Assembly: GCA_021741155.1 (NCBI GenBank)
Contig: JAIOYP010000025.1
Location: 1-54,803, forward strand
Direction of reading: 5' to 3'
Length of the DNA stretch: 54,803 bases
From: Flavobacteriales bacterium
GTDB lineage: Bacteria; Bacteroidota; Bacteroidia; UBA10329
Part shown: positions 15,602-23,476 of the stretch, in pieces
How the letters are laid out: each line of letters starts with the position of its first letter
Numbering within the stretch: position 1 is the stretch's first letter
Translations under genes and position numbers: made by a program
The notes under the pieces: model-generated
Seen by the model: the letters and a program-made list of their open reading frames with translations, nothing else
Told to the model about the DNA's origin: nothing
The model's database searches: none

Positions 15602-18298
15602 ATGATTAAACAACTATTTACAATCTGCTCCTTATTTCTGTTCTCAACAACCGTTTTCGGTCAGAACAGCACAATTGCCCCGTTTTCGAACAAACCGGCA
15701 AAACAAACCGTCCAAATTCATAAGACCGTTCTTACGCTTGACGACATTAATGCAAACTATGAGAACGGAACTGTTGGAGAACGCTGTCTTCAGCATAGCG
15801 TTACGGAAGCTAGAATGGAGAGCAATCTGGCATACCGTCAAGGAGTTGAGGAAGCAAGACAAATAACCAACCAAATTGTACGAGAATTTGAATCGGGAGA
15901 ACGTAATGCCGCAGCTACTGTTTACACGGTTCCAATTGTGTTTCATGTGATTCATAAAGGAGAAGCAGTAGGTAGCGGCACGAACATTTCATCAGCCCAA
16001 ATTCAAAGTGCTGTAGATGCAATGAACCGTGATTACCGAAGAACCAGTGCCAATGGAGGTGTTGGCCAAGGTGCTGGTCCTGATATTGAAGTGCAATTCT
16101 GCTTGGCCGGAGTTGACCCACAGGGAAATCCTCATTCAGGTATAAACCGAGTTAACGGCACAACAGTTAGTGGTTATTCTGGTAGCGGAATTACCAGTAG
16201 TAATGAGGAGACCGTGAAAGCACTAAGTAAGTGGGATAACCGATATTATATGAACGTTTGGGTTGTTTCTGAAATTGAAAATAATGGAGCTGATGTAGCC
16301 AATCCGGACAACTTCTCAGGTGGCGTACTTGGTTACGCATATATCCCACAAAGCCCCATTACGGCAATGAGTGCTTATGATGGGATTGTTGCGCTCAACC
16401 TTTGTGTTGGTAATGATCCTAATGGTTCGCTCGGATACAGACTTTGGTTTGCTACAACGCTTAACAGAACACTGACCCATGAGGCGGGACACTTTTTAGG
16501 GATAAGCCATGTTTTCAACGATAATAATCCGAACACATGTGCTGATGGTGATGGTTTTGCCGACACGCCTAATGCCAAGCAAGTTTCTTCAAACAGCTGT
16601 AGCTATCCAAGTGCATGTACCAATCAGATGATTGAAAACTATATGGATTACACGAATGATGTGTGCCAAAATCGTTTTACGGAAAATCAAAAAACGTACA
16701 TGAGAGGCGTGCTTACTGGAGTAAGAACTTTATTGGTGCAAACAAGTAATTGTGGTATTTCTACAAACTTTGATGCTGCTATTTCGGCCATTTCAACTCC
16801 TTCTGGTTCCCTGTGTCAAACAAGCTTTACTCCAGTTGTGACTTTGAATAACTACGGAGCAACAACTTTGACCTCTGTTCAAATTCAATATTTTGTAGAT
16901 GCGTTAACGCCTGCTACTTACAACTGGACTGGAAGTTTGGCATCAAACAATTCAGTAAATGTGACATTGAACTCGGTATCAACTACAACGGGAGCGCATA
17001 CGTTCACAGCACGTACAGTTACCAACACATTGAATGGAAGTAATACCGATCAGGTAACAAGTAATAATCAAACGGTAACCAACTTCAGTGTGGCTACTGG
17101 TGGAAGTGCCGTAAACTTAACGCTGAATGTTGATTGCTGGGGATCGGAAGTAACTTGGGACATCAAGAATAGCAGCAATACAGTTGTAGCATCAGGAGGC
17201 CCATACACTGATAATGCAAGTGGCGAACAGTTTATTCAATCTTTCTGTCTTGCTCAGGGATGCTATGATTTCACCATTTACGATAGCCAAGGTGACGGCA
17301 TGTATGGTACGCAATGGTCAGGATGTACTGTTAATGGTAATTACACCATTACTGATGGCAGCAATACACTTGTTCAGATGACCGCACAAAATGCTGCCTA
17401 CGGTGCCTCTGCAACTCACAACTTCTGCATTGGAGGTGGTGGAACAACCGTTGTCTGTGATGATTTGGTAGAATTTGATGGACAATATTTCTATGTAAAT
17501 GATACAGATGCCCCAAACTTTGCTGCACAGCTATTTGACGTTGACGCGCAAACACTGGCTTCCACTCTTACCGCTGCAGGATGGACTTCTGACTGGATGG
17601 GATTCTATGAAATTGTTGCCCCTGGAGACACAAATTTCTTCTATAGAGCGGCATCATGGTTTGTCAATGCCACCGTTCCTGCCAACAACTGGATAACTTT
17701 TGGCCCCATTACCATGCCTTCTGATGGTGGAACGCTTACTTGGAATCATCGCTTCGGAGACAATGATTACCGAGATGGTTACAGTGTCTTATTGAACACT
17801 ACTGGAACGGCAGTAGCCAACTTCACAGGTGCTACTACGCTTCGTACGTATGCTGATAATGCAGTATCAACCGATGGAGACACCACTTGGACAGCACAAA
17901 CGGTATCACTTCCTTCAAATCCGTATGCATTTCAGAGCATTTATATTGGATTTAGACATACTGGTTTGGATCAATTTTTCTTGGATCTTGATGACATCAT
18001 TGTAGAAGGTTGTTCCTCTATCACCGTTGACGTAAGCGAAACAGAGCAGTTTGATTTGAGAGTATATCCAAATCCATCGTCCGATAATTTCACGTTTAGC
18101 TATAGTTCAGATGTATCGTCTAAGCTTGATTTTAGAATGCTGAATTCTCTTGGACAGGAGGTTTGGAACTATCAGACATCAGGACAAACCGCTGGTACAC
18201 ATCAGATTGATACACGCGGACTTGCAACAGGTATTTACACACTTGTTGTAAAAGGTGACCGACTGAATGTTTCGGAACGATTGATTTTGACGAAATAG
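15602..18298 (+). CDS. Secreted M43-family zinc metalloprotease with T9SS sorting domain
   Basis: An 898-residue exported protease. Residues 1-19 form a signal peptide ending VFGQ. The pappalysin-type (M43) catalytic domain carries the zinc motif HEAGHFLGISH (about residues 293-303), where His, His and the later His bind zinc and Glu is catalytic, followed by the Met-turn segment ENYMDYTNDVC. Downstream are CARDB-like and beta-sandwich segments, a choice-of-anchor J-like domain with WDNR/FRHTGLDQFFLDLDDI features, and a T9SS type A sorting domain (YPNPSSDNF to ERLILTK). The ATG at 15602 is chosen because it begins the signal peptide; the open frame extends upstream to 15392 without plausible protein. 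A strong terminator follows. Likely role: extracellular protein or peptide degradation. Confidence 0.88.
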   Translation: MIKQLFTICSLFLFSTTVFGQNSTIAPFSNKPAKQTVQIHKTVLTLDDINANYENGTVGERCLQHSVTEARMESNLAYRQGVEEARQITNQIVREFESGERNAAATVYTVPIVFHVIHKGEAVGSGTNISSAQIQSAVDAMNRDYRRTSANGGVGQGAGPDIEVQFCLAGVDPQGNPHSGINRVNGTTVSGYSGSGITSSNEETVKALSKWDNRYYMNVWVVSEIENNGADVANPDNFSGGVLGYAYIPQSPITAMSAYDGIVALNLCVGNDPNGSLGYRLWFATTLNRTLTHEAGHFLGISHVFNDNNPNTCADGDGFADTPNAKQVSSNSCSYPSACTNQMIENYMDYTNDVCQNRFTENQKTYMRGVLTGVRTLLVQTSNCGISTNFDAAISAISTPSGSLCQTSFTPVVTLNNYGATTLTSVQIQYFVDALTPATYNWTGSLASNNSVNVTLNSVSTTTGAHTFTARTVTNTLNGSNTDQVTSNNQTVTNFSVATGGSAVNLTLNVDCWGSEVTWDIKNSSNTVVASGGPYTDNASGEQFIQSFCLAQGCYDFTIYDSQGDGMYGTQWSGCTVNGNYTITDGSNTLVQMTAQNAAYGASATHNFCIGGGGTTVVCDDLVEFDGQYFYVNDTDAPNFAAQLFDVDAQTLASTLTAAGWTSDWMGFYEIVAPGDTNFFYRAASWFVNATVPANNWITFGPITMPSDGGTLTWNHRFGDNDYRDGYSVLLNTTGTAVANFTGATTLRTYADNAVSTDGDTTWTAQTVSLPSNPYAFQSIYIGFRHTGLDQFFLDLDDIIVEGCSSITVDVSETEQFDLRVYPNPSSDNFTFSYSSDVSSKLDFRMLNSLGQEVWNYQTSGQTAGTHQIDTRGLATGIYTLVVKGDRLNVSERLILTK

Positions 18299-18320
18299 CC
18301 ATTAATTAATGCCCTTTTGA

Positions 18321-18352
18321 AAAGCCCAAGCAGAATCTGCTTGGGCTTTTTA
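18321..18352 (+). terminator. Intrinsic terminator after the M43 protease
   Basis: Arms AAAGCCCAAGCAG (18321-18333) and CTGCTTGGGCTTT (18337-18349) pair perfectly around a 3-nt loop, with a T-run at the end. Confidence 0.9.
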
Positions 18353-18393
18353 ATACAACATTTTTTAACACCGACTTACCCATTCAAATTTGT

Positions 18394-18401
18394 TAAGTTT
18401 G
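18394..18401 (+). promoter_or_regulatory. -7 promoter box for the THX gene
   Basis: TAAGTTTG matches TAnnTTTG exactly, 31 bp before the ATG of the ribosomal protein gene and after the preceding terminator. No clear -33 TTG at the expected spacing. Confidence 0.5.
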
Positions 18402-18432
18402 TAATAGACTCGAACCAAAAAATTCAAATACT

Positions 18433-18630
18433 ATGGGAAAAGGAGACATCAAATCAAGACGCGGCAAGGTTGCCAACGGGAGTTACGGAAAGCGCAGACA
18501 AAAAAAGAGTGGAGCTACACACGTTGCCATGAAAAATATAGAAACGCCAGCGCCTAAGGTTAAGAAGGAAGACGTTAAGGAAGCCGCACCAAAAAAAGCT
18601 GCTGTAAAAAAGACGCCTGCAAAAAAATAG
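18433..18630 (+). CDS. Small ribosomal subunit protein THX (bTHX) family
   Basis: A 65-residue, very basic protein. The first half (MGKGDIKSRRGKVANGSYGK, then RRQKK) matches the Thx ribosomal protein, which sits in the head of the 30S subunit in Thermus and is widespread in Bacteroidota. The second half is a Lys/Ala/Pro-rich tail (KKAAVKKTPAKK) not found in Thermus THX but seen in some Bacteroidota homologues as I recall. It is monocistronic between two terminators with its own promoter box, which fits a highly expressed ribosomal gene. Confidence 0.85.
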   Translation: MGKGDIKSRRGKVANGSYGKRRQKKSGATHVAMKNIETPAPKVKKEDVKEAAPKKAAVKKTPAKK

Positions 18631-18649
18631 ACCTGTCAATTCAGGTGTT

Positions 18650-18690
18650 CAATCCCCCTTTCCGAAGTTCGGAAAGGGGGATTGTTTTTT
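18650..18690 (+). terminator. Strong intrinsic terminator after THX
   Basis: Arms 18650-18666 and 18668-18684 are perfect 17-bp reverse complements (core CCCCC/GGGGG) followed by TTTTTT. In practice the loop would be 5 to 7 nt. Confidence 0.93.
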
Positions 18691-18760
18691 GAAAGGCTCA
18701 TCTTTCAGATTTACCAAAAACAGATAAGATATTCATTAGATAAGAACGACCTTCGCGCAA

Positions 18761-18778
18761 AATTCTGACGTCTGAATT
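18761..18778. promoter_or_regulatory. Imperfect palindrome before the ABC-F gene
   Basis: The 18-bp site is centred on GACGTC, with AATTC and GAATT outer arms and a T/T mismatch in each half. It lies 21 bp before the TTG start. It could be an operator or simply part of an intergenic repeat phrase. Confidence 0.3.
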
Positions 18779-18798
18779 CTCATATCTGAAATTTCCTT

Positions 18799-20652
18799 TT
18801 GAACTACTTATCAGCCGAAAATCTTAAACGTTCTTACGGAGAACGTGTTCTATTTCAAGACATCACCTTCGGCATAGACCGTGGTCAGAAAGTGGCACTA
18901 GTTGCCAAAAATGGAACGGGAAAAACATCCATGCTACGCATTCTGGCTGGCTTGGAGCCTTCGGAAGAGGGCAATGTGGTGACACGGAACAACATCTCCA
19001 TCGGTTACCTCCAACAGGAACCGCTCTTGAACCCAAAACACACGGTAATGGATTCGGTTTTCGACCCAACCAATGCCATCATGCAAGTGGTTCGCGAATA
19101 CGAACTGGCCATGTTAGATGAAGCCGACCCTGAGCGGATGCAGCGTTCCTTTGATGCAATGGATCGCAACAACGCTTGGGATATTGAAGCACAGGCCAAG
19201 GAAATTCTCACTTCGCTCAATATAACAGATTTTGACCAAAGCGTGAGCACGCTTTCGGGCGGACAAGTGAAGCGTGTGGCAATGGCAAAAATGCTCATCG
19301 AACAGCCCGATGTGATGATTCTGGATGAGCCGACCAACCACTTGGACATTGAAATGATCGAGTGGCTTGAAGGGTTTCTTTCTGCCTCGGAACGAACGAT
19401 TTTGATGGTGACACATGACAGAATCTTCCTAGACAAGGTCTGCGATACTATTCTGGAGATGGACAACGGCCAGTTGTATAAGCACAAGGGCAATTATTCC
19501 ACCTATCTGAACAACCGTGCCACCCGAATGGAAGTGGAACACGCCAATGTGGATAAAGCGCAAAACCTTTACCGTAAGGAGTTGGATTGGATGCGCAGAC
19601 AGCCCAAGGCGCGAACCACCAAATCCAAATCTCGGCAGGATGCTTTTTATGAAACCGAGGCTGTTGCCAAGACCAATCTGAAGCAGGATCAGCTGACCAT
19701 GGAGGTGAATATGCAACGCATGGGAAGCAAGATTCTTGAGTTCCATCGTGTGCGCAAGGCTTACGGAGAGCGCTTGCTATTGGATGGTTTTGATTACAAA
19801 TTCAGAAGAGGAGAACGCATTGGAATTGTGGGCGCAAACGGCTGCGGAAAATCCACGCTGCTCAAAATGATTATGAGTCAAGTGGAGCCTGACGGTGGCA
19901 AAATTGTGATTGGAGATACGGTGAAAATCGGTTACTACGGTCAGGATGGATTAGAGATGAAAGATGGTAAACGCGTGATTGAGGTCATCACCGACATTGC
20001 CGACCACATTCCGTTGAAAAAAGGAAAATCCATTTCAGCTGCGCAGTTGCTGGAACGTTTCCTTTTTCCTCGTCATCAGCATTATCAGTATTTGGAGAAA
20101 TTGAGTGGTGGAGAGAAGAAACGTCTCTATTTGCTTACTGTACTTATGGCAAATCCGAACTTCCTTATTCTGGATGAACCGACCAACGACCTCGACATTC
20201 TTTCATTGAACGTCTTGGAAGATTTCTTGATGGAATTTGAAGGCTGCCTGCTGATTGTAACACACGATAGGCACTTCATGAACAAGCTGGTAGATCAGCT
20301 TTTCATCTTCGAGAGAAATGGTCATATCCGTGGTTTTGTGGGCAACTACGACCAATATCGTTTTGCGTTGGAGGACGAGAAAAAGGAAAAGACTGCTGCA
20401 AAAAAGACTCAGAAGGAAACTGAAAGCCTTGCTGCAAAAGGTAAAATGGGTTTCAATGAGAAGCGAGAATTCGGCTTGCTCGAAGTAGAAATCCCGAAGC
20501 TGGAAAAGCGTAAGATTGAACTAACGGAAGAATTGGATACCGTGGTTGACGACCATGAAAAAATCATGGCCATTTCAGCAGAATTTCAACGTGTTTCAGA
20601 CGAGTTGGAAGGGAAGGAATTGAGATGGTTGGAACTGAGTGAGTTGGAGTGA
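18799..20652 (+). CDS. ABC-F family ATPase (Uup/EttA-like translation factor)
   Basis: A 617-residue soluble protein with two ABC domains and no membrane segments, as in the ABC-F family that binds the ribosomal E site. Domain 1: Walker A-like KNGTGKTS (about residues 37-44), signature LSGGQVKRVAMAK, Walker B VMILDEPTNHLD. Domain 2: GANGCGKST, signature LSGGEKKRLYLL, Walker B FLILDEPTNDLD. A linker with KELDWMRRQPKARTTKSKSRQ is the P-site tRNA-interaction motif region. The C-terminus is a Lys/Glu-rich coiled coil, which favours a Uup-like assignment. The start is TTG at 18799 because the family begins MNYLSAENL and no ATG is near. It converges with the DEAD-box helicase with 3 bp between stops. 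Confidence 0.88.
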   Translation: MNYLSAENLKRSYGERVLFQDITFGIDRGQKVALVAKNGTGKTSMLRILAGLEPSEEGNVVTRNNISIGYLQQEPLLNPKHTVMDSVFDPTNAIMQVVREYELAMLDEADPERMQRSFDAMDRNNAWDIEAQAKEILTSLNITDFDQSVSTLSGGQVKRVAMAKMLIEQPDVMILDEPTNHLDIEMIEWLEGFLSASERTILMVTHDRIFLDKVCDTILEMDNGQLYKHKGNYSTYLNNRATRMEVEHANVDKAQNLYRKELDWMRRQPKARTTKSKSRQDAFYETEAVAKTNLKQDQLTMEVNMQRMGSKILEFHRVRKAYGERLLLDGFDYKFRRGERIGIVGANGCGKSTLLKMIMSQVEPDGGKIVIGDTVKIGYYGQDGLEMKDGKRVIEVITDIADHIPLKKGKSISAAQLLERFLFPRHQHYQYLEKLSGGEKKRLYLLTVLMANPNFLILDEPTNDLDILSLNVLEDFLMEFEGCLLIVTHDRHFMNKLVDQLFIFERNGHIRGFVGNYDQYRFALEDEKKEKTAAKKTQKETESLAAKGKMGFNEKREFGLLEVEIPKLEKRKIELTEELDTVVDDHEKIMAISAEFQRVSDELEGKELRWLELSELE

Positions 20653-20655
20653 ATC

Positions 20656-21981
20656 TTAGCTCGGAGTTGAACCTCCGCTAGGAGCACCACCGCCTGAACC
20701 TCCACTCTTCTTACGCTTCTTCCACTTTGGGTTGAACGAACGCTTCTTTCCTTCGCCTCCCGCTTTATTGTCAAAGCGTTTGCCACCTCCGCCACCTTGG
20801 GGTCTTCGGTTTCCGCCCTTTGCAATTCGTTCGTTAGGGTTGTACTCTGGCCCTGTTAGTCCACCGGGTAATGCTGGTTTTTCGATTGTCTTTTCGATAA
20901 GCTTTTCGATGTCTCCAAAACCTTTCATGTCAAACGAATTGATAAGCGTAATCGCTAAACCTGAGGCTCCTGCCCTAGCCGTTCTACCAATTCGATGCAC
21001 GTAATCTTCGGCATCTTTTGGCACTTCGTAGTTCACTACAATCTCAATATTGTCGATATCAATTCCACGCGACATTACATCGGTAGCAACCAAAAAATTG
21101 AATTTCTTATTTCTAAAACCAGACAGCACATCCTCTCTTTCCGTTTGATCCAAATCAGAAGAGATAGCTCTTGATTTCCAGCCTTTCTTTTGTAATGTTC
21201 TGTTCACAGATTTAACCGCTGACTTACGCGAACAGAAGATGATACAGCTATTTACCTCTTCTTGCTCGTCCATCAAGAGCTCCAATAGTCTATCCTTCTG
21301 ATCATCATCAATCAAATAGGCCAATTGCTTAATATTCTCAGATGGCTTGGAAACAGCAATCTCAACGCTGATTGGATTATTGAGCAGCTTTTCTCCCAGC
21401 TTTCTGATTTTTGGCGGCATGGTTGCTGAGAAAAGCATGGTCTGACGCGTAGCTGGCGTCAAATCAACAATCTTCATAATGTCATCATGAAAACCCATAT
21501 CTAGCATTCGGTCGGCTTCATCCAAAATCAGACATTCCAGCTTGCTGAAATTCACATAATTGAATCCCATGTGGGCAATCAAACGACCAGGCGTACAGAT
21601 GATTACATCTGCTCCGCCTTGCAGTGACGATTTCTCAAAATCCCAAGATGTTCCATCCTTTCCACCATAAATGGCGATGGAAGAAACACCTCCAAAATAG
21701 CCCAACCCTTGAAGTTGCTGGTCAATCTGGATTGCCAATTCGCGTGTTGGGGCAATAACCAACGCTTTGACGCCTGTATTCTTGCTTTTCAACACATGCT
21801 CAATCACAGGAATGAGGAATGCAGCCGTCTTTCCAGTTCCTGTTTGTGCACAGCCCACAATATCCCTTCCCGCAATGAGTGGTGGAATGGCTTGTACTTG
21901 TATCGGAGTGGCTTCTTCAAAGCCCATTGCATCCAGACCTTCCATGAGGCTATCGTGCAGATTCAGTTCAGAAAATTTCAT
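20656..21981 (-). CDS. DEAD-box RNA helicase (RhlE-like)
   Basis: A 441-residue helicase. Visible motifs: Q motif (ATPIQVQAIP, about residues 24-33), motif I AQTGTGKT (45-52), motif Ia PTRELAIQ, motif II DEAD within LILDEADRMLDMGF, motif III SAT, and C-terminal motifs V and VI (ATDVMSRGIDI, HRIGRTARAG). The tail after residue 370 is Gly/Lys/Arg-rich, like RhlE-type helicases, and probably binds RNA. Likely roles are ribosome assembly or mRNA turnover. The ATG at 21981 is preferred over an in-frame TTG at 21990. Upstream, CACCTTTG ends 6 nt before the ATG and is one base from the -7 consensus. Confidence 0.9.
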   Translation of the reverse strand: MKFSELNLHDSLMEGLDAMGFEEATPIQVQAIPPLIAGRDIVGCAQTGTGKTAAFLIPVIEHVLKSKNTGVKALVIAPTRELAIQIDQQLQGLGYFGGVSSIAIYGGKDGTSWDFEKSSLQGGADVIICTPGRLIAHMGFNYVNFSKLECLILDEADRMLDMGFHDDIMKIVDLTPATRQTMLFSATMPPKIRKLGEKLLNNPISVEIAVSKPSENIKQLAYLIDDDQKDRLLELLMDEQEEVNSCIIFCSRKSAVKSVNRTLQKKGWKSRAISSDLDQTEREDVLSGFRNKKFNFLVATDVMSRGIDIDNIEIVVNYEVPKDAEDYVHRIGRTARAGASGLAITLINSFDMKGFGDIEKLIEKTIEKPALPGGLTGPEYNPNERIAKGGNRRPQGGGGGKRFDNKAGGEGKKRSFNPKWKKRKKSGGSGGGAPSGGSTPS

Positions 21982-22035
21982 CAGTAGCAAAGGTGCAGTT
22001 TATTCCCTACTCATTGAAGAACAAAATATCGGGCA

Positions 22036-22062
22036 AAAAAAAGCGCTCCGAAGAGCGCTTTT
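22036..22062 (-). terminator. Intrinsic terminator after the DUF4412 gene
   Basis: AAAAGCGCTC (22039-22048) pairs with GAGCGCTTTT (22053-22062) around a 4-nt loop. On the minus strand the stem reads into an eight-T run. It separates the three-gene run above from the helicase. Confidence 0.9.
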
Positions 22063-22086
22063 AATGTTTTTAATCTTGAAGTGAGA

Positions 22087-22746
22087 CTATCCTCCCATCA
22101 TTCCGCCCATGGCAGTTTTGAATTCTTCAAATGTCATTTTATCGTATCCATCAGGAATGGCAAATAAATCAGCTCCCAATGTTTCCGCCTTTACCGTTTT
22201 TGCAGTCATTTTCATTTTGAACTGTCCGCTATCAATCACATATTCCAAAGGAAATCCGTTCAATCCTTCAAACTGCTTGTTGGCGCCTGAAGGAAGTGCT
22301 TCAGTATAATAAACCTCCATTTCACCAGCGCCTTCCACAATTACTAACGCCTTTTTACATTCGTAACCAGCAATCTTCTTGGTGCCATCCACATACTTAA
22401 ACTCTGGCTTCTTATCACCTTTCTTGTCCATATCTTTCAAGTCATCCTTTGACATTTCAACAGCCATTTTCTTGCCCATCATGTTCATCAAAAGTGTTCC
22501 TGAACCTTTCTTCAAATCGGTAATAGTTACTTGGCTCATTCCCATTCCGAGCGATTGCTCCAAACGTGTTTTATCTCCTTTAATCTGAGTTGTCATTTCA
22601 TCTGGCAACATGGCCGACATGGCAGCCATTTCAGCTGGAAGATCTTGGTACTCAAGTCCGAATGTAATTGTACCCTCAAATTTCTTTTGCGCGAAGGTTG
22701 GAAGCGCAATGGCCAAAGCCACAAATGCTAATACTAGGTTTTTCAT
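22087..22746 (-). CDS. DUF4412 domain exported protein
   Basis: A 219-residue protein with a signal peptide (residues 1-19, ending TFAQ). The mature part matches DUF4412: FEGTITFGLEYQD at the start, a Met-rich central section (MMGKKMAVEMSKDD), KIAGYECKKA, then EVYYTEALPSG and a final PDGYDKMTFEEF. Structures of this family resemble periplasmic lipid- or cofactor-binding beta barrels, but no function is established. It is the last gene of a run with the DUF4197 and choice-of-anchor L genes (28-bp gap) and is followed by a strong terminator. Confidence 0.8.
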   Translation of the reverse strand: MKNLVLAFVALAIALPTFAQKKFEGTITFGLEYQDLPAEMAAMSAMLPDEMTTQIKGDKTRLEQSLGMGMSQVTITDLKKGSGTLLMNMMGKKMAVEMSKDDLKDMDKKGDKKPEFKYVDGTKKIAGYECKKALVIVEGAGEMEVYYTEALPSGANKQFEGLNGFPLEYVIDSGQFKMKMTAKTVKAETLGADLFAIPDGYDKMTFEEFKTAMGGMMGG

Positions 22747-22774
22747 TAGTGTAATTGCTTGTTTGATTTAGTTT

Positions 22775-23470
22775 TTAATTTCCTCCGAATACTTGTTGTA
22801 GAATTTCGCTAACGCGATGAACAGGATCTTCTCTGATTTTGCCTTCTTCTTCAGCCACAAGATGGAAAAGTCCGTCAAGTGCTTTATCGGTAGTGTAGGC
22901 GGCCAAATCTGTATTTACATCATCTACGAATGGAACCGCGTTATAAATTCCTGTCATTTGTCCCCAAGCCTGTTGCGCTCCTACTGTTTCGAGCGATGTT
23001 TCAATGTGTGGGCGAAAAGCAGTACTTATCTGCTGTTCAGTTGCGGAGCGGAGATAAACGGTAGCAGCATCCCTATCTCCGTTCACAATTCCGATAGCAT
23101 CGGTGATGGTAATGTTGGTAATTGCACCAACCAGAATATCGAGTGCCTGTGGTGCGGCATTCTCGGCTGCACGATTTAGTTTTAGAATTACCTCATCGAT
23201 CAAAGGCTGCCCAATTCCTGGTACGCTTCCAACTGCACTCACAATTACTTGTGCTTCTTCTGGCAATAGGATTTTAATTGCTTGATTGGCGAAATATCCA
23301 TCCAGCTTACTTCCGCTGGTTACCGCAGTATCAGAACCAACTCGTAGTGCTTCTTTCAGTGCTTCTGTTGCATCTCCTGAACTCAAAAAATCTTCAATAA
23401 TCTCACATGACGTTAAGCTCAATCCAACGAAAGAGAAGATTACAATGATGGGAAATAATGCCTTTTTCAT
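22775..23470 (-). CDS. DUF4197 lipoprotein
   Basis: A 231-residue protein with a lipoprotein signal: hydrophobic residues 5-20 and lipobox LTSC, so Cys22 is the probable lipidated residue. The mature helical part matches DUF4197: ALKEALRVGSDTAV near the start, IKILLPEEAQ, IVNGDRDAATVYLRSATEQQI and the end KALDGLFHLVAEEEGKIREDPVHR. The family is widespread in Bacteroidota and Proteobacteria, without known function. Its start is 6 bp after the stop of the choice-of-anchor L gene, so the two are almost certainly co-transcribed. Confidence 0.85.
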   Translation of the reverse strand: MKKALFPIIVIFSFVGLSLTSCEIIEDFLSSGDATEALKEALRVGSDTAVTSGSKLDGYFANQAIKILLPEEAQVIVSAVGSVPGIGQPLIDEVILKLNRAAENAAPQALDILVGAITNITITDAIGIVNGDRDAATVYLRSATEQQISTAFRPHIETSLETVGAQQAWGQMTGIYNAVPFVDDVNTDLAAYTTDKALDGLFHLVAEEEGKIREDPVHRVSEILQQVFGGN

Positions 23471-23476
23471 GCTTCT

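Noticed and set aside
18799..20652. The ABC-F gene as an antibiotic-resistance ribosomal protection protein
   Set aside because: The linker is not extended as in resistance-type ABC-F proteins, and the sequence fits the housekeeping Uup/EttA-like group of Bacteroidota.
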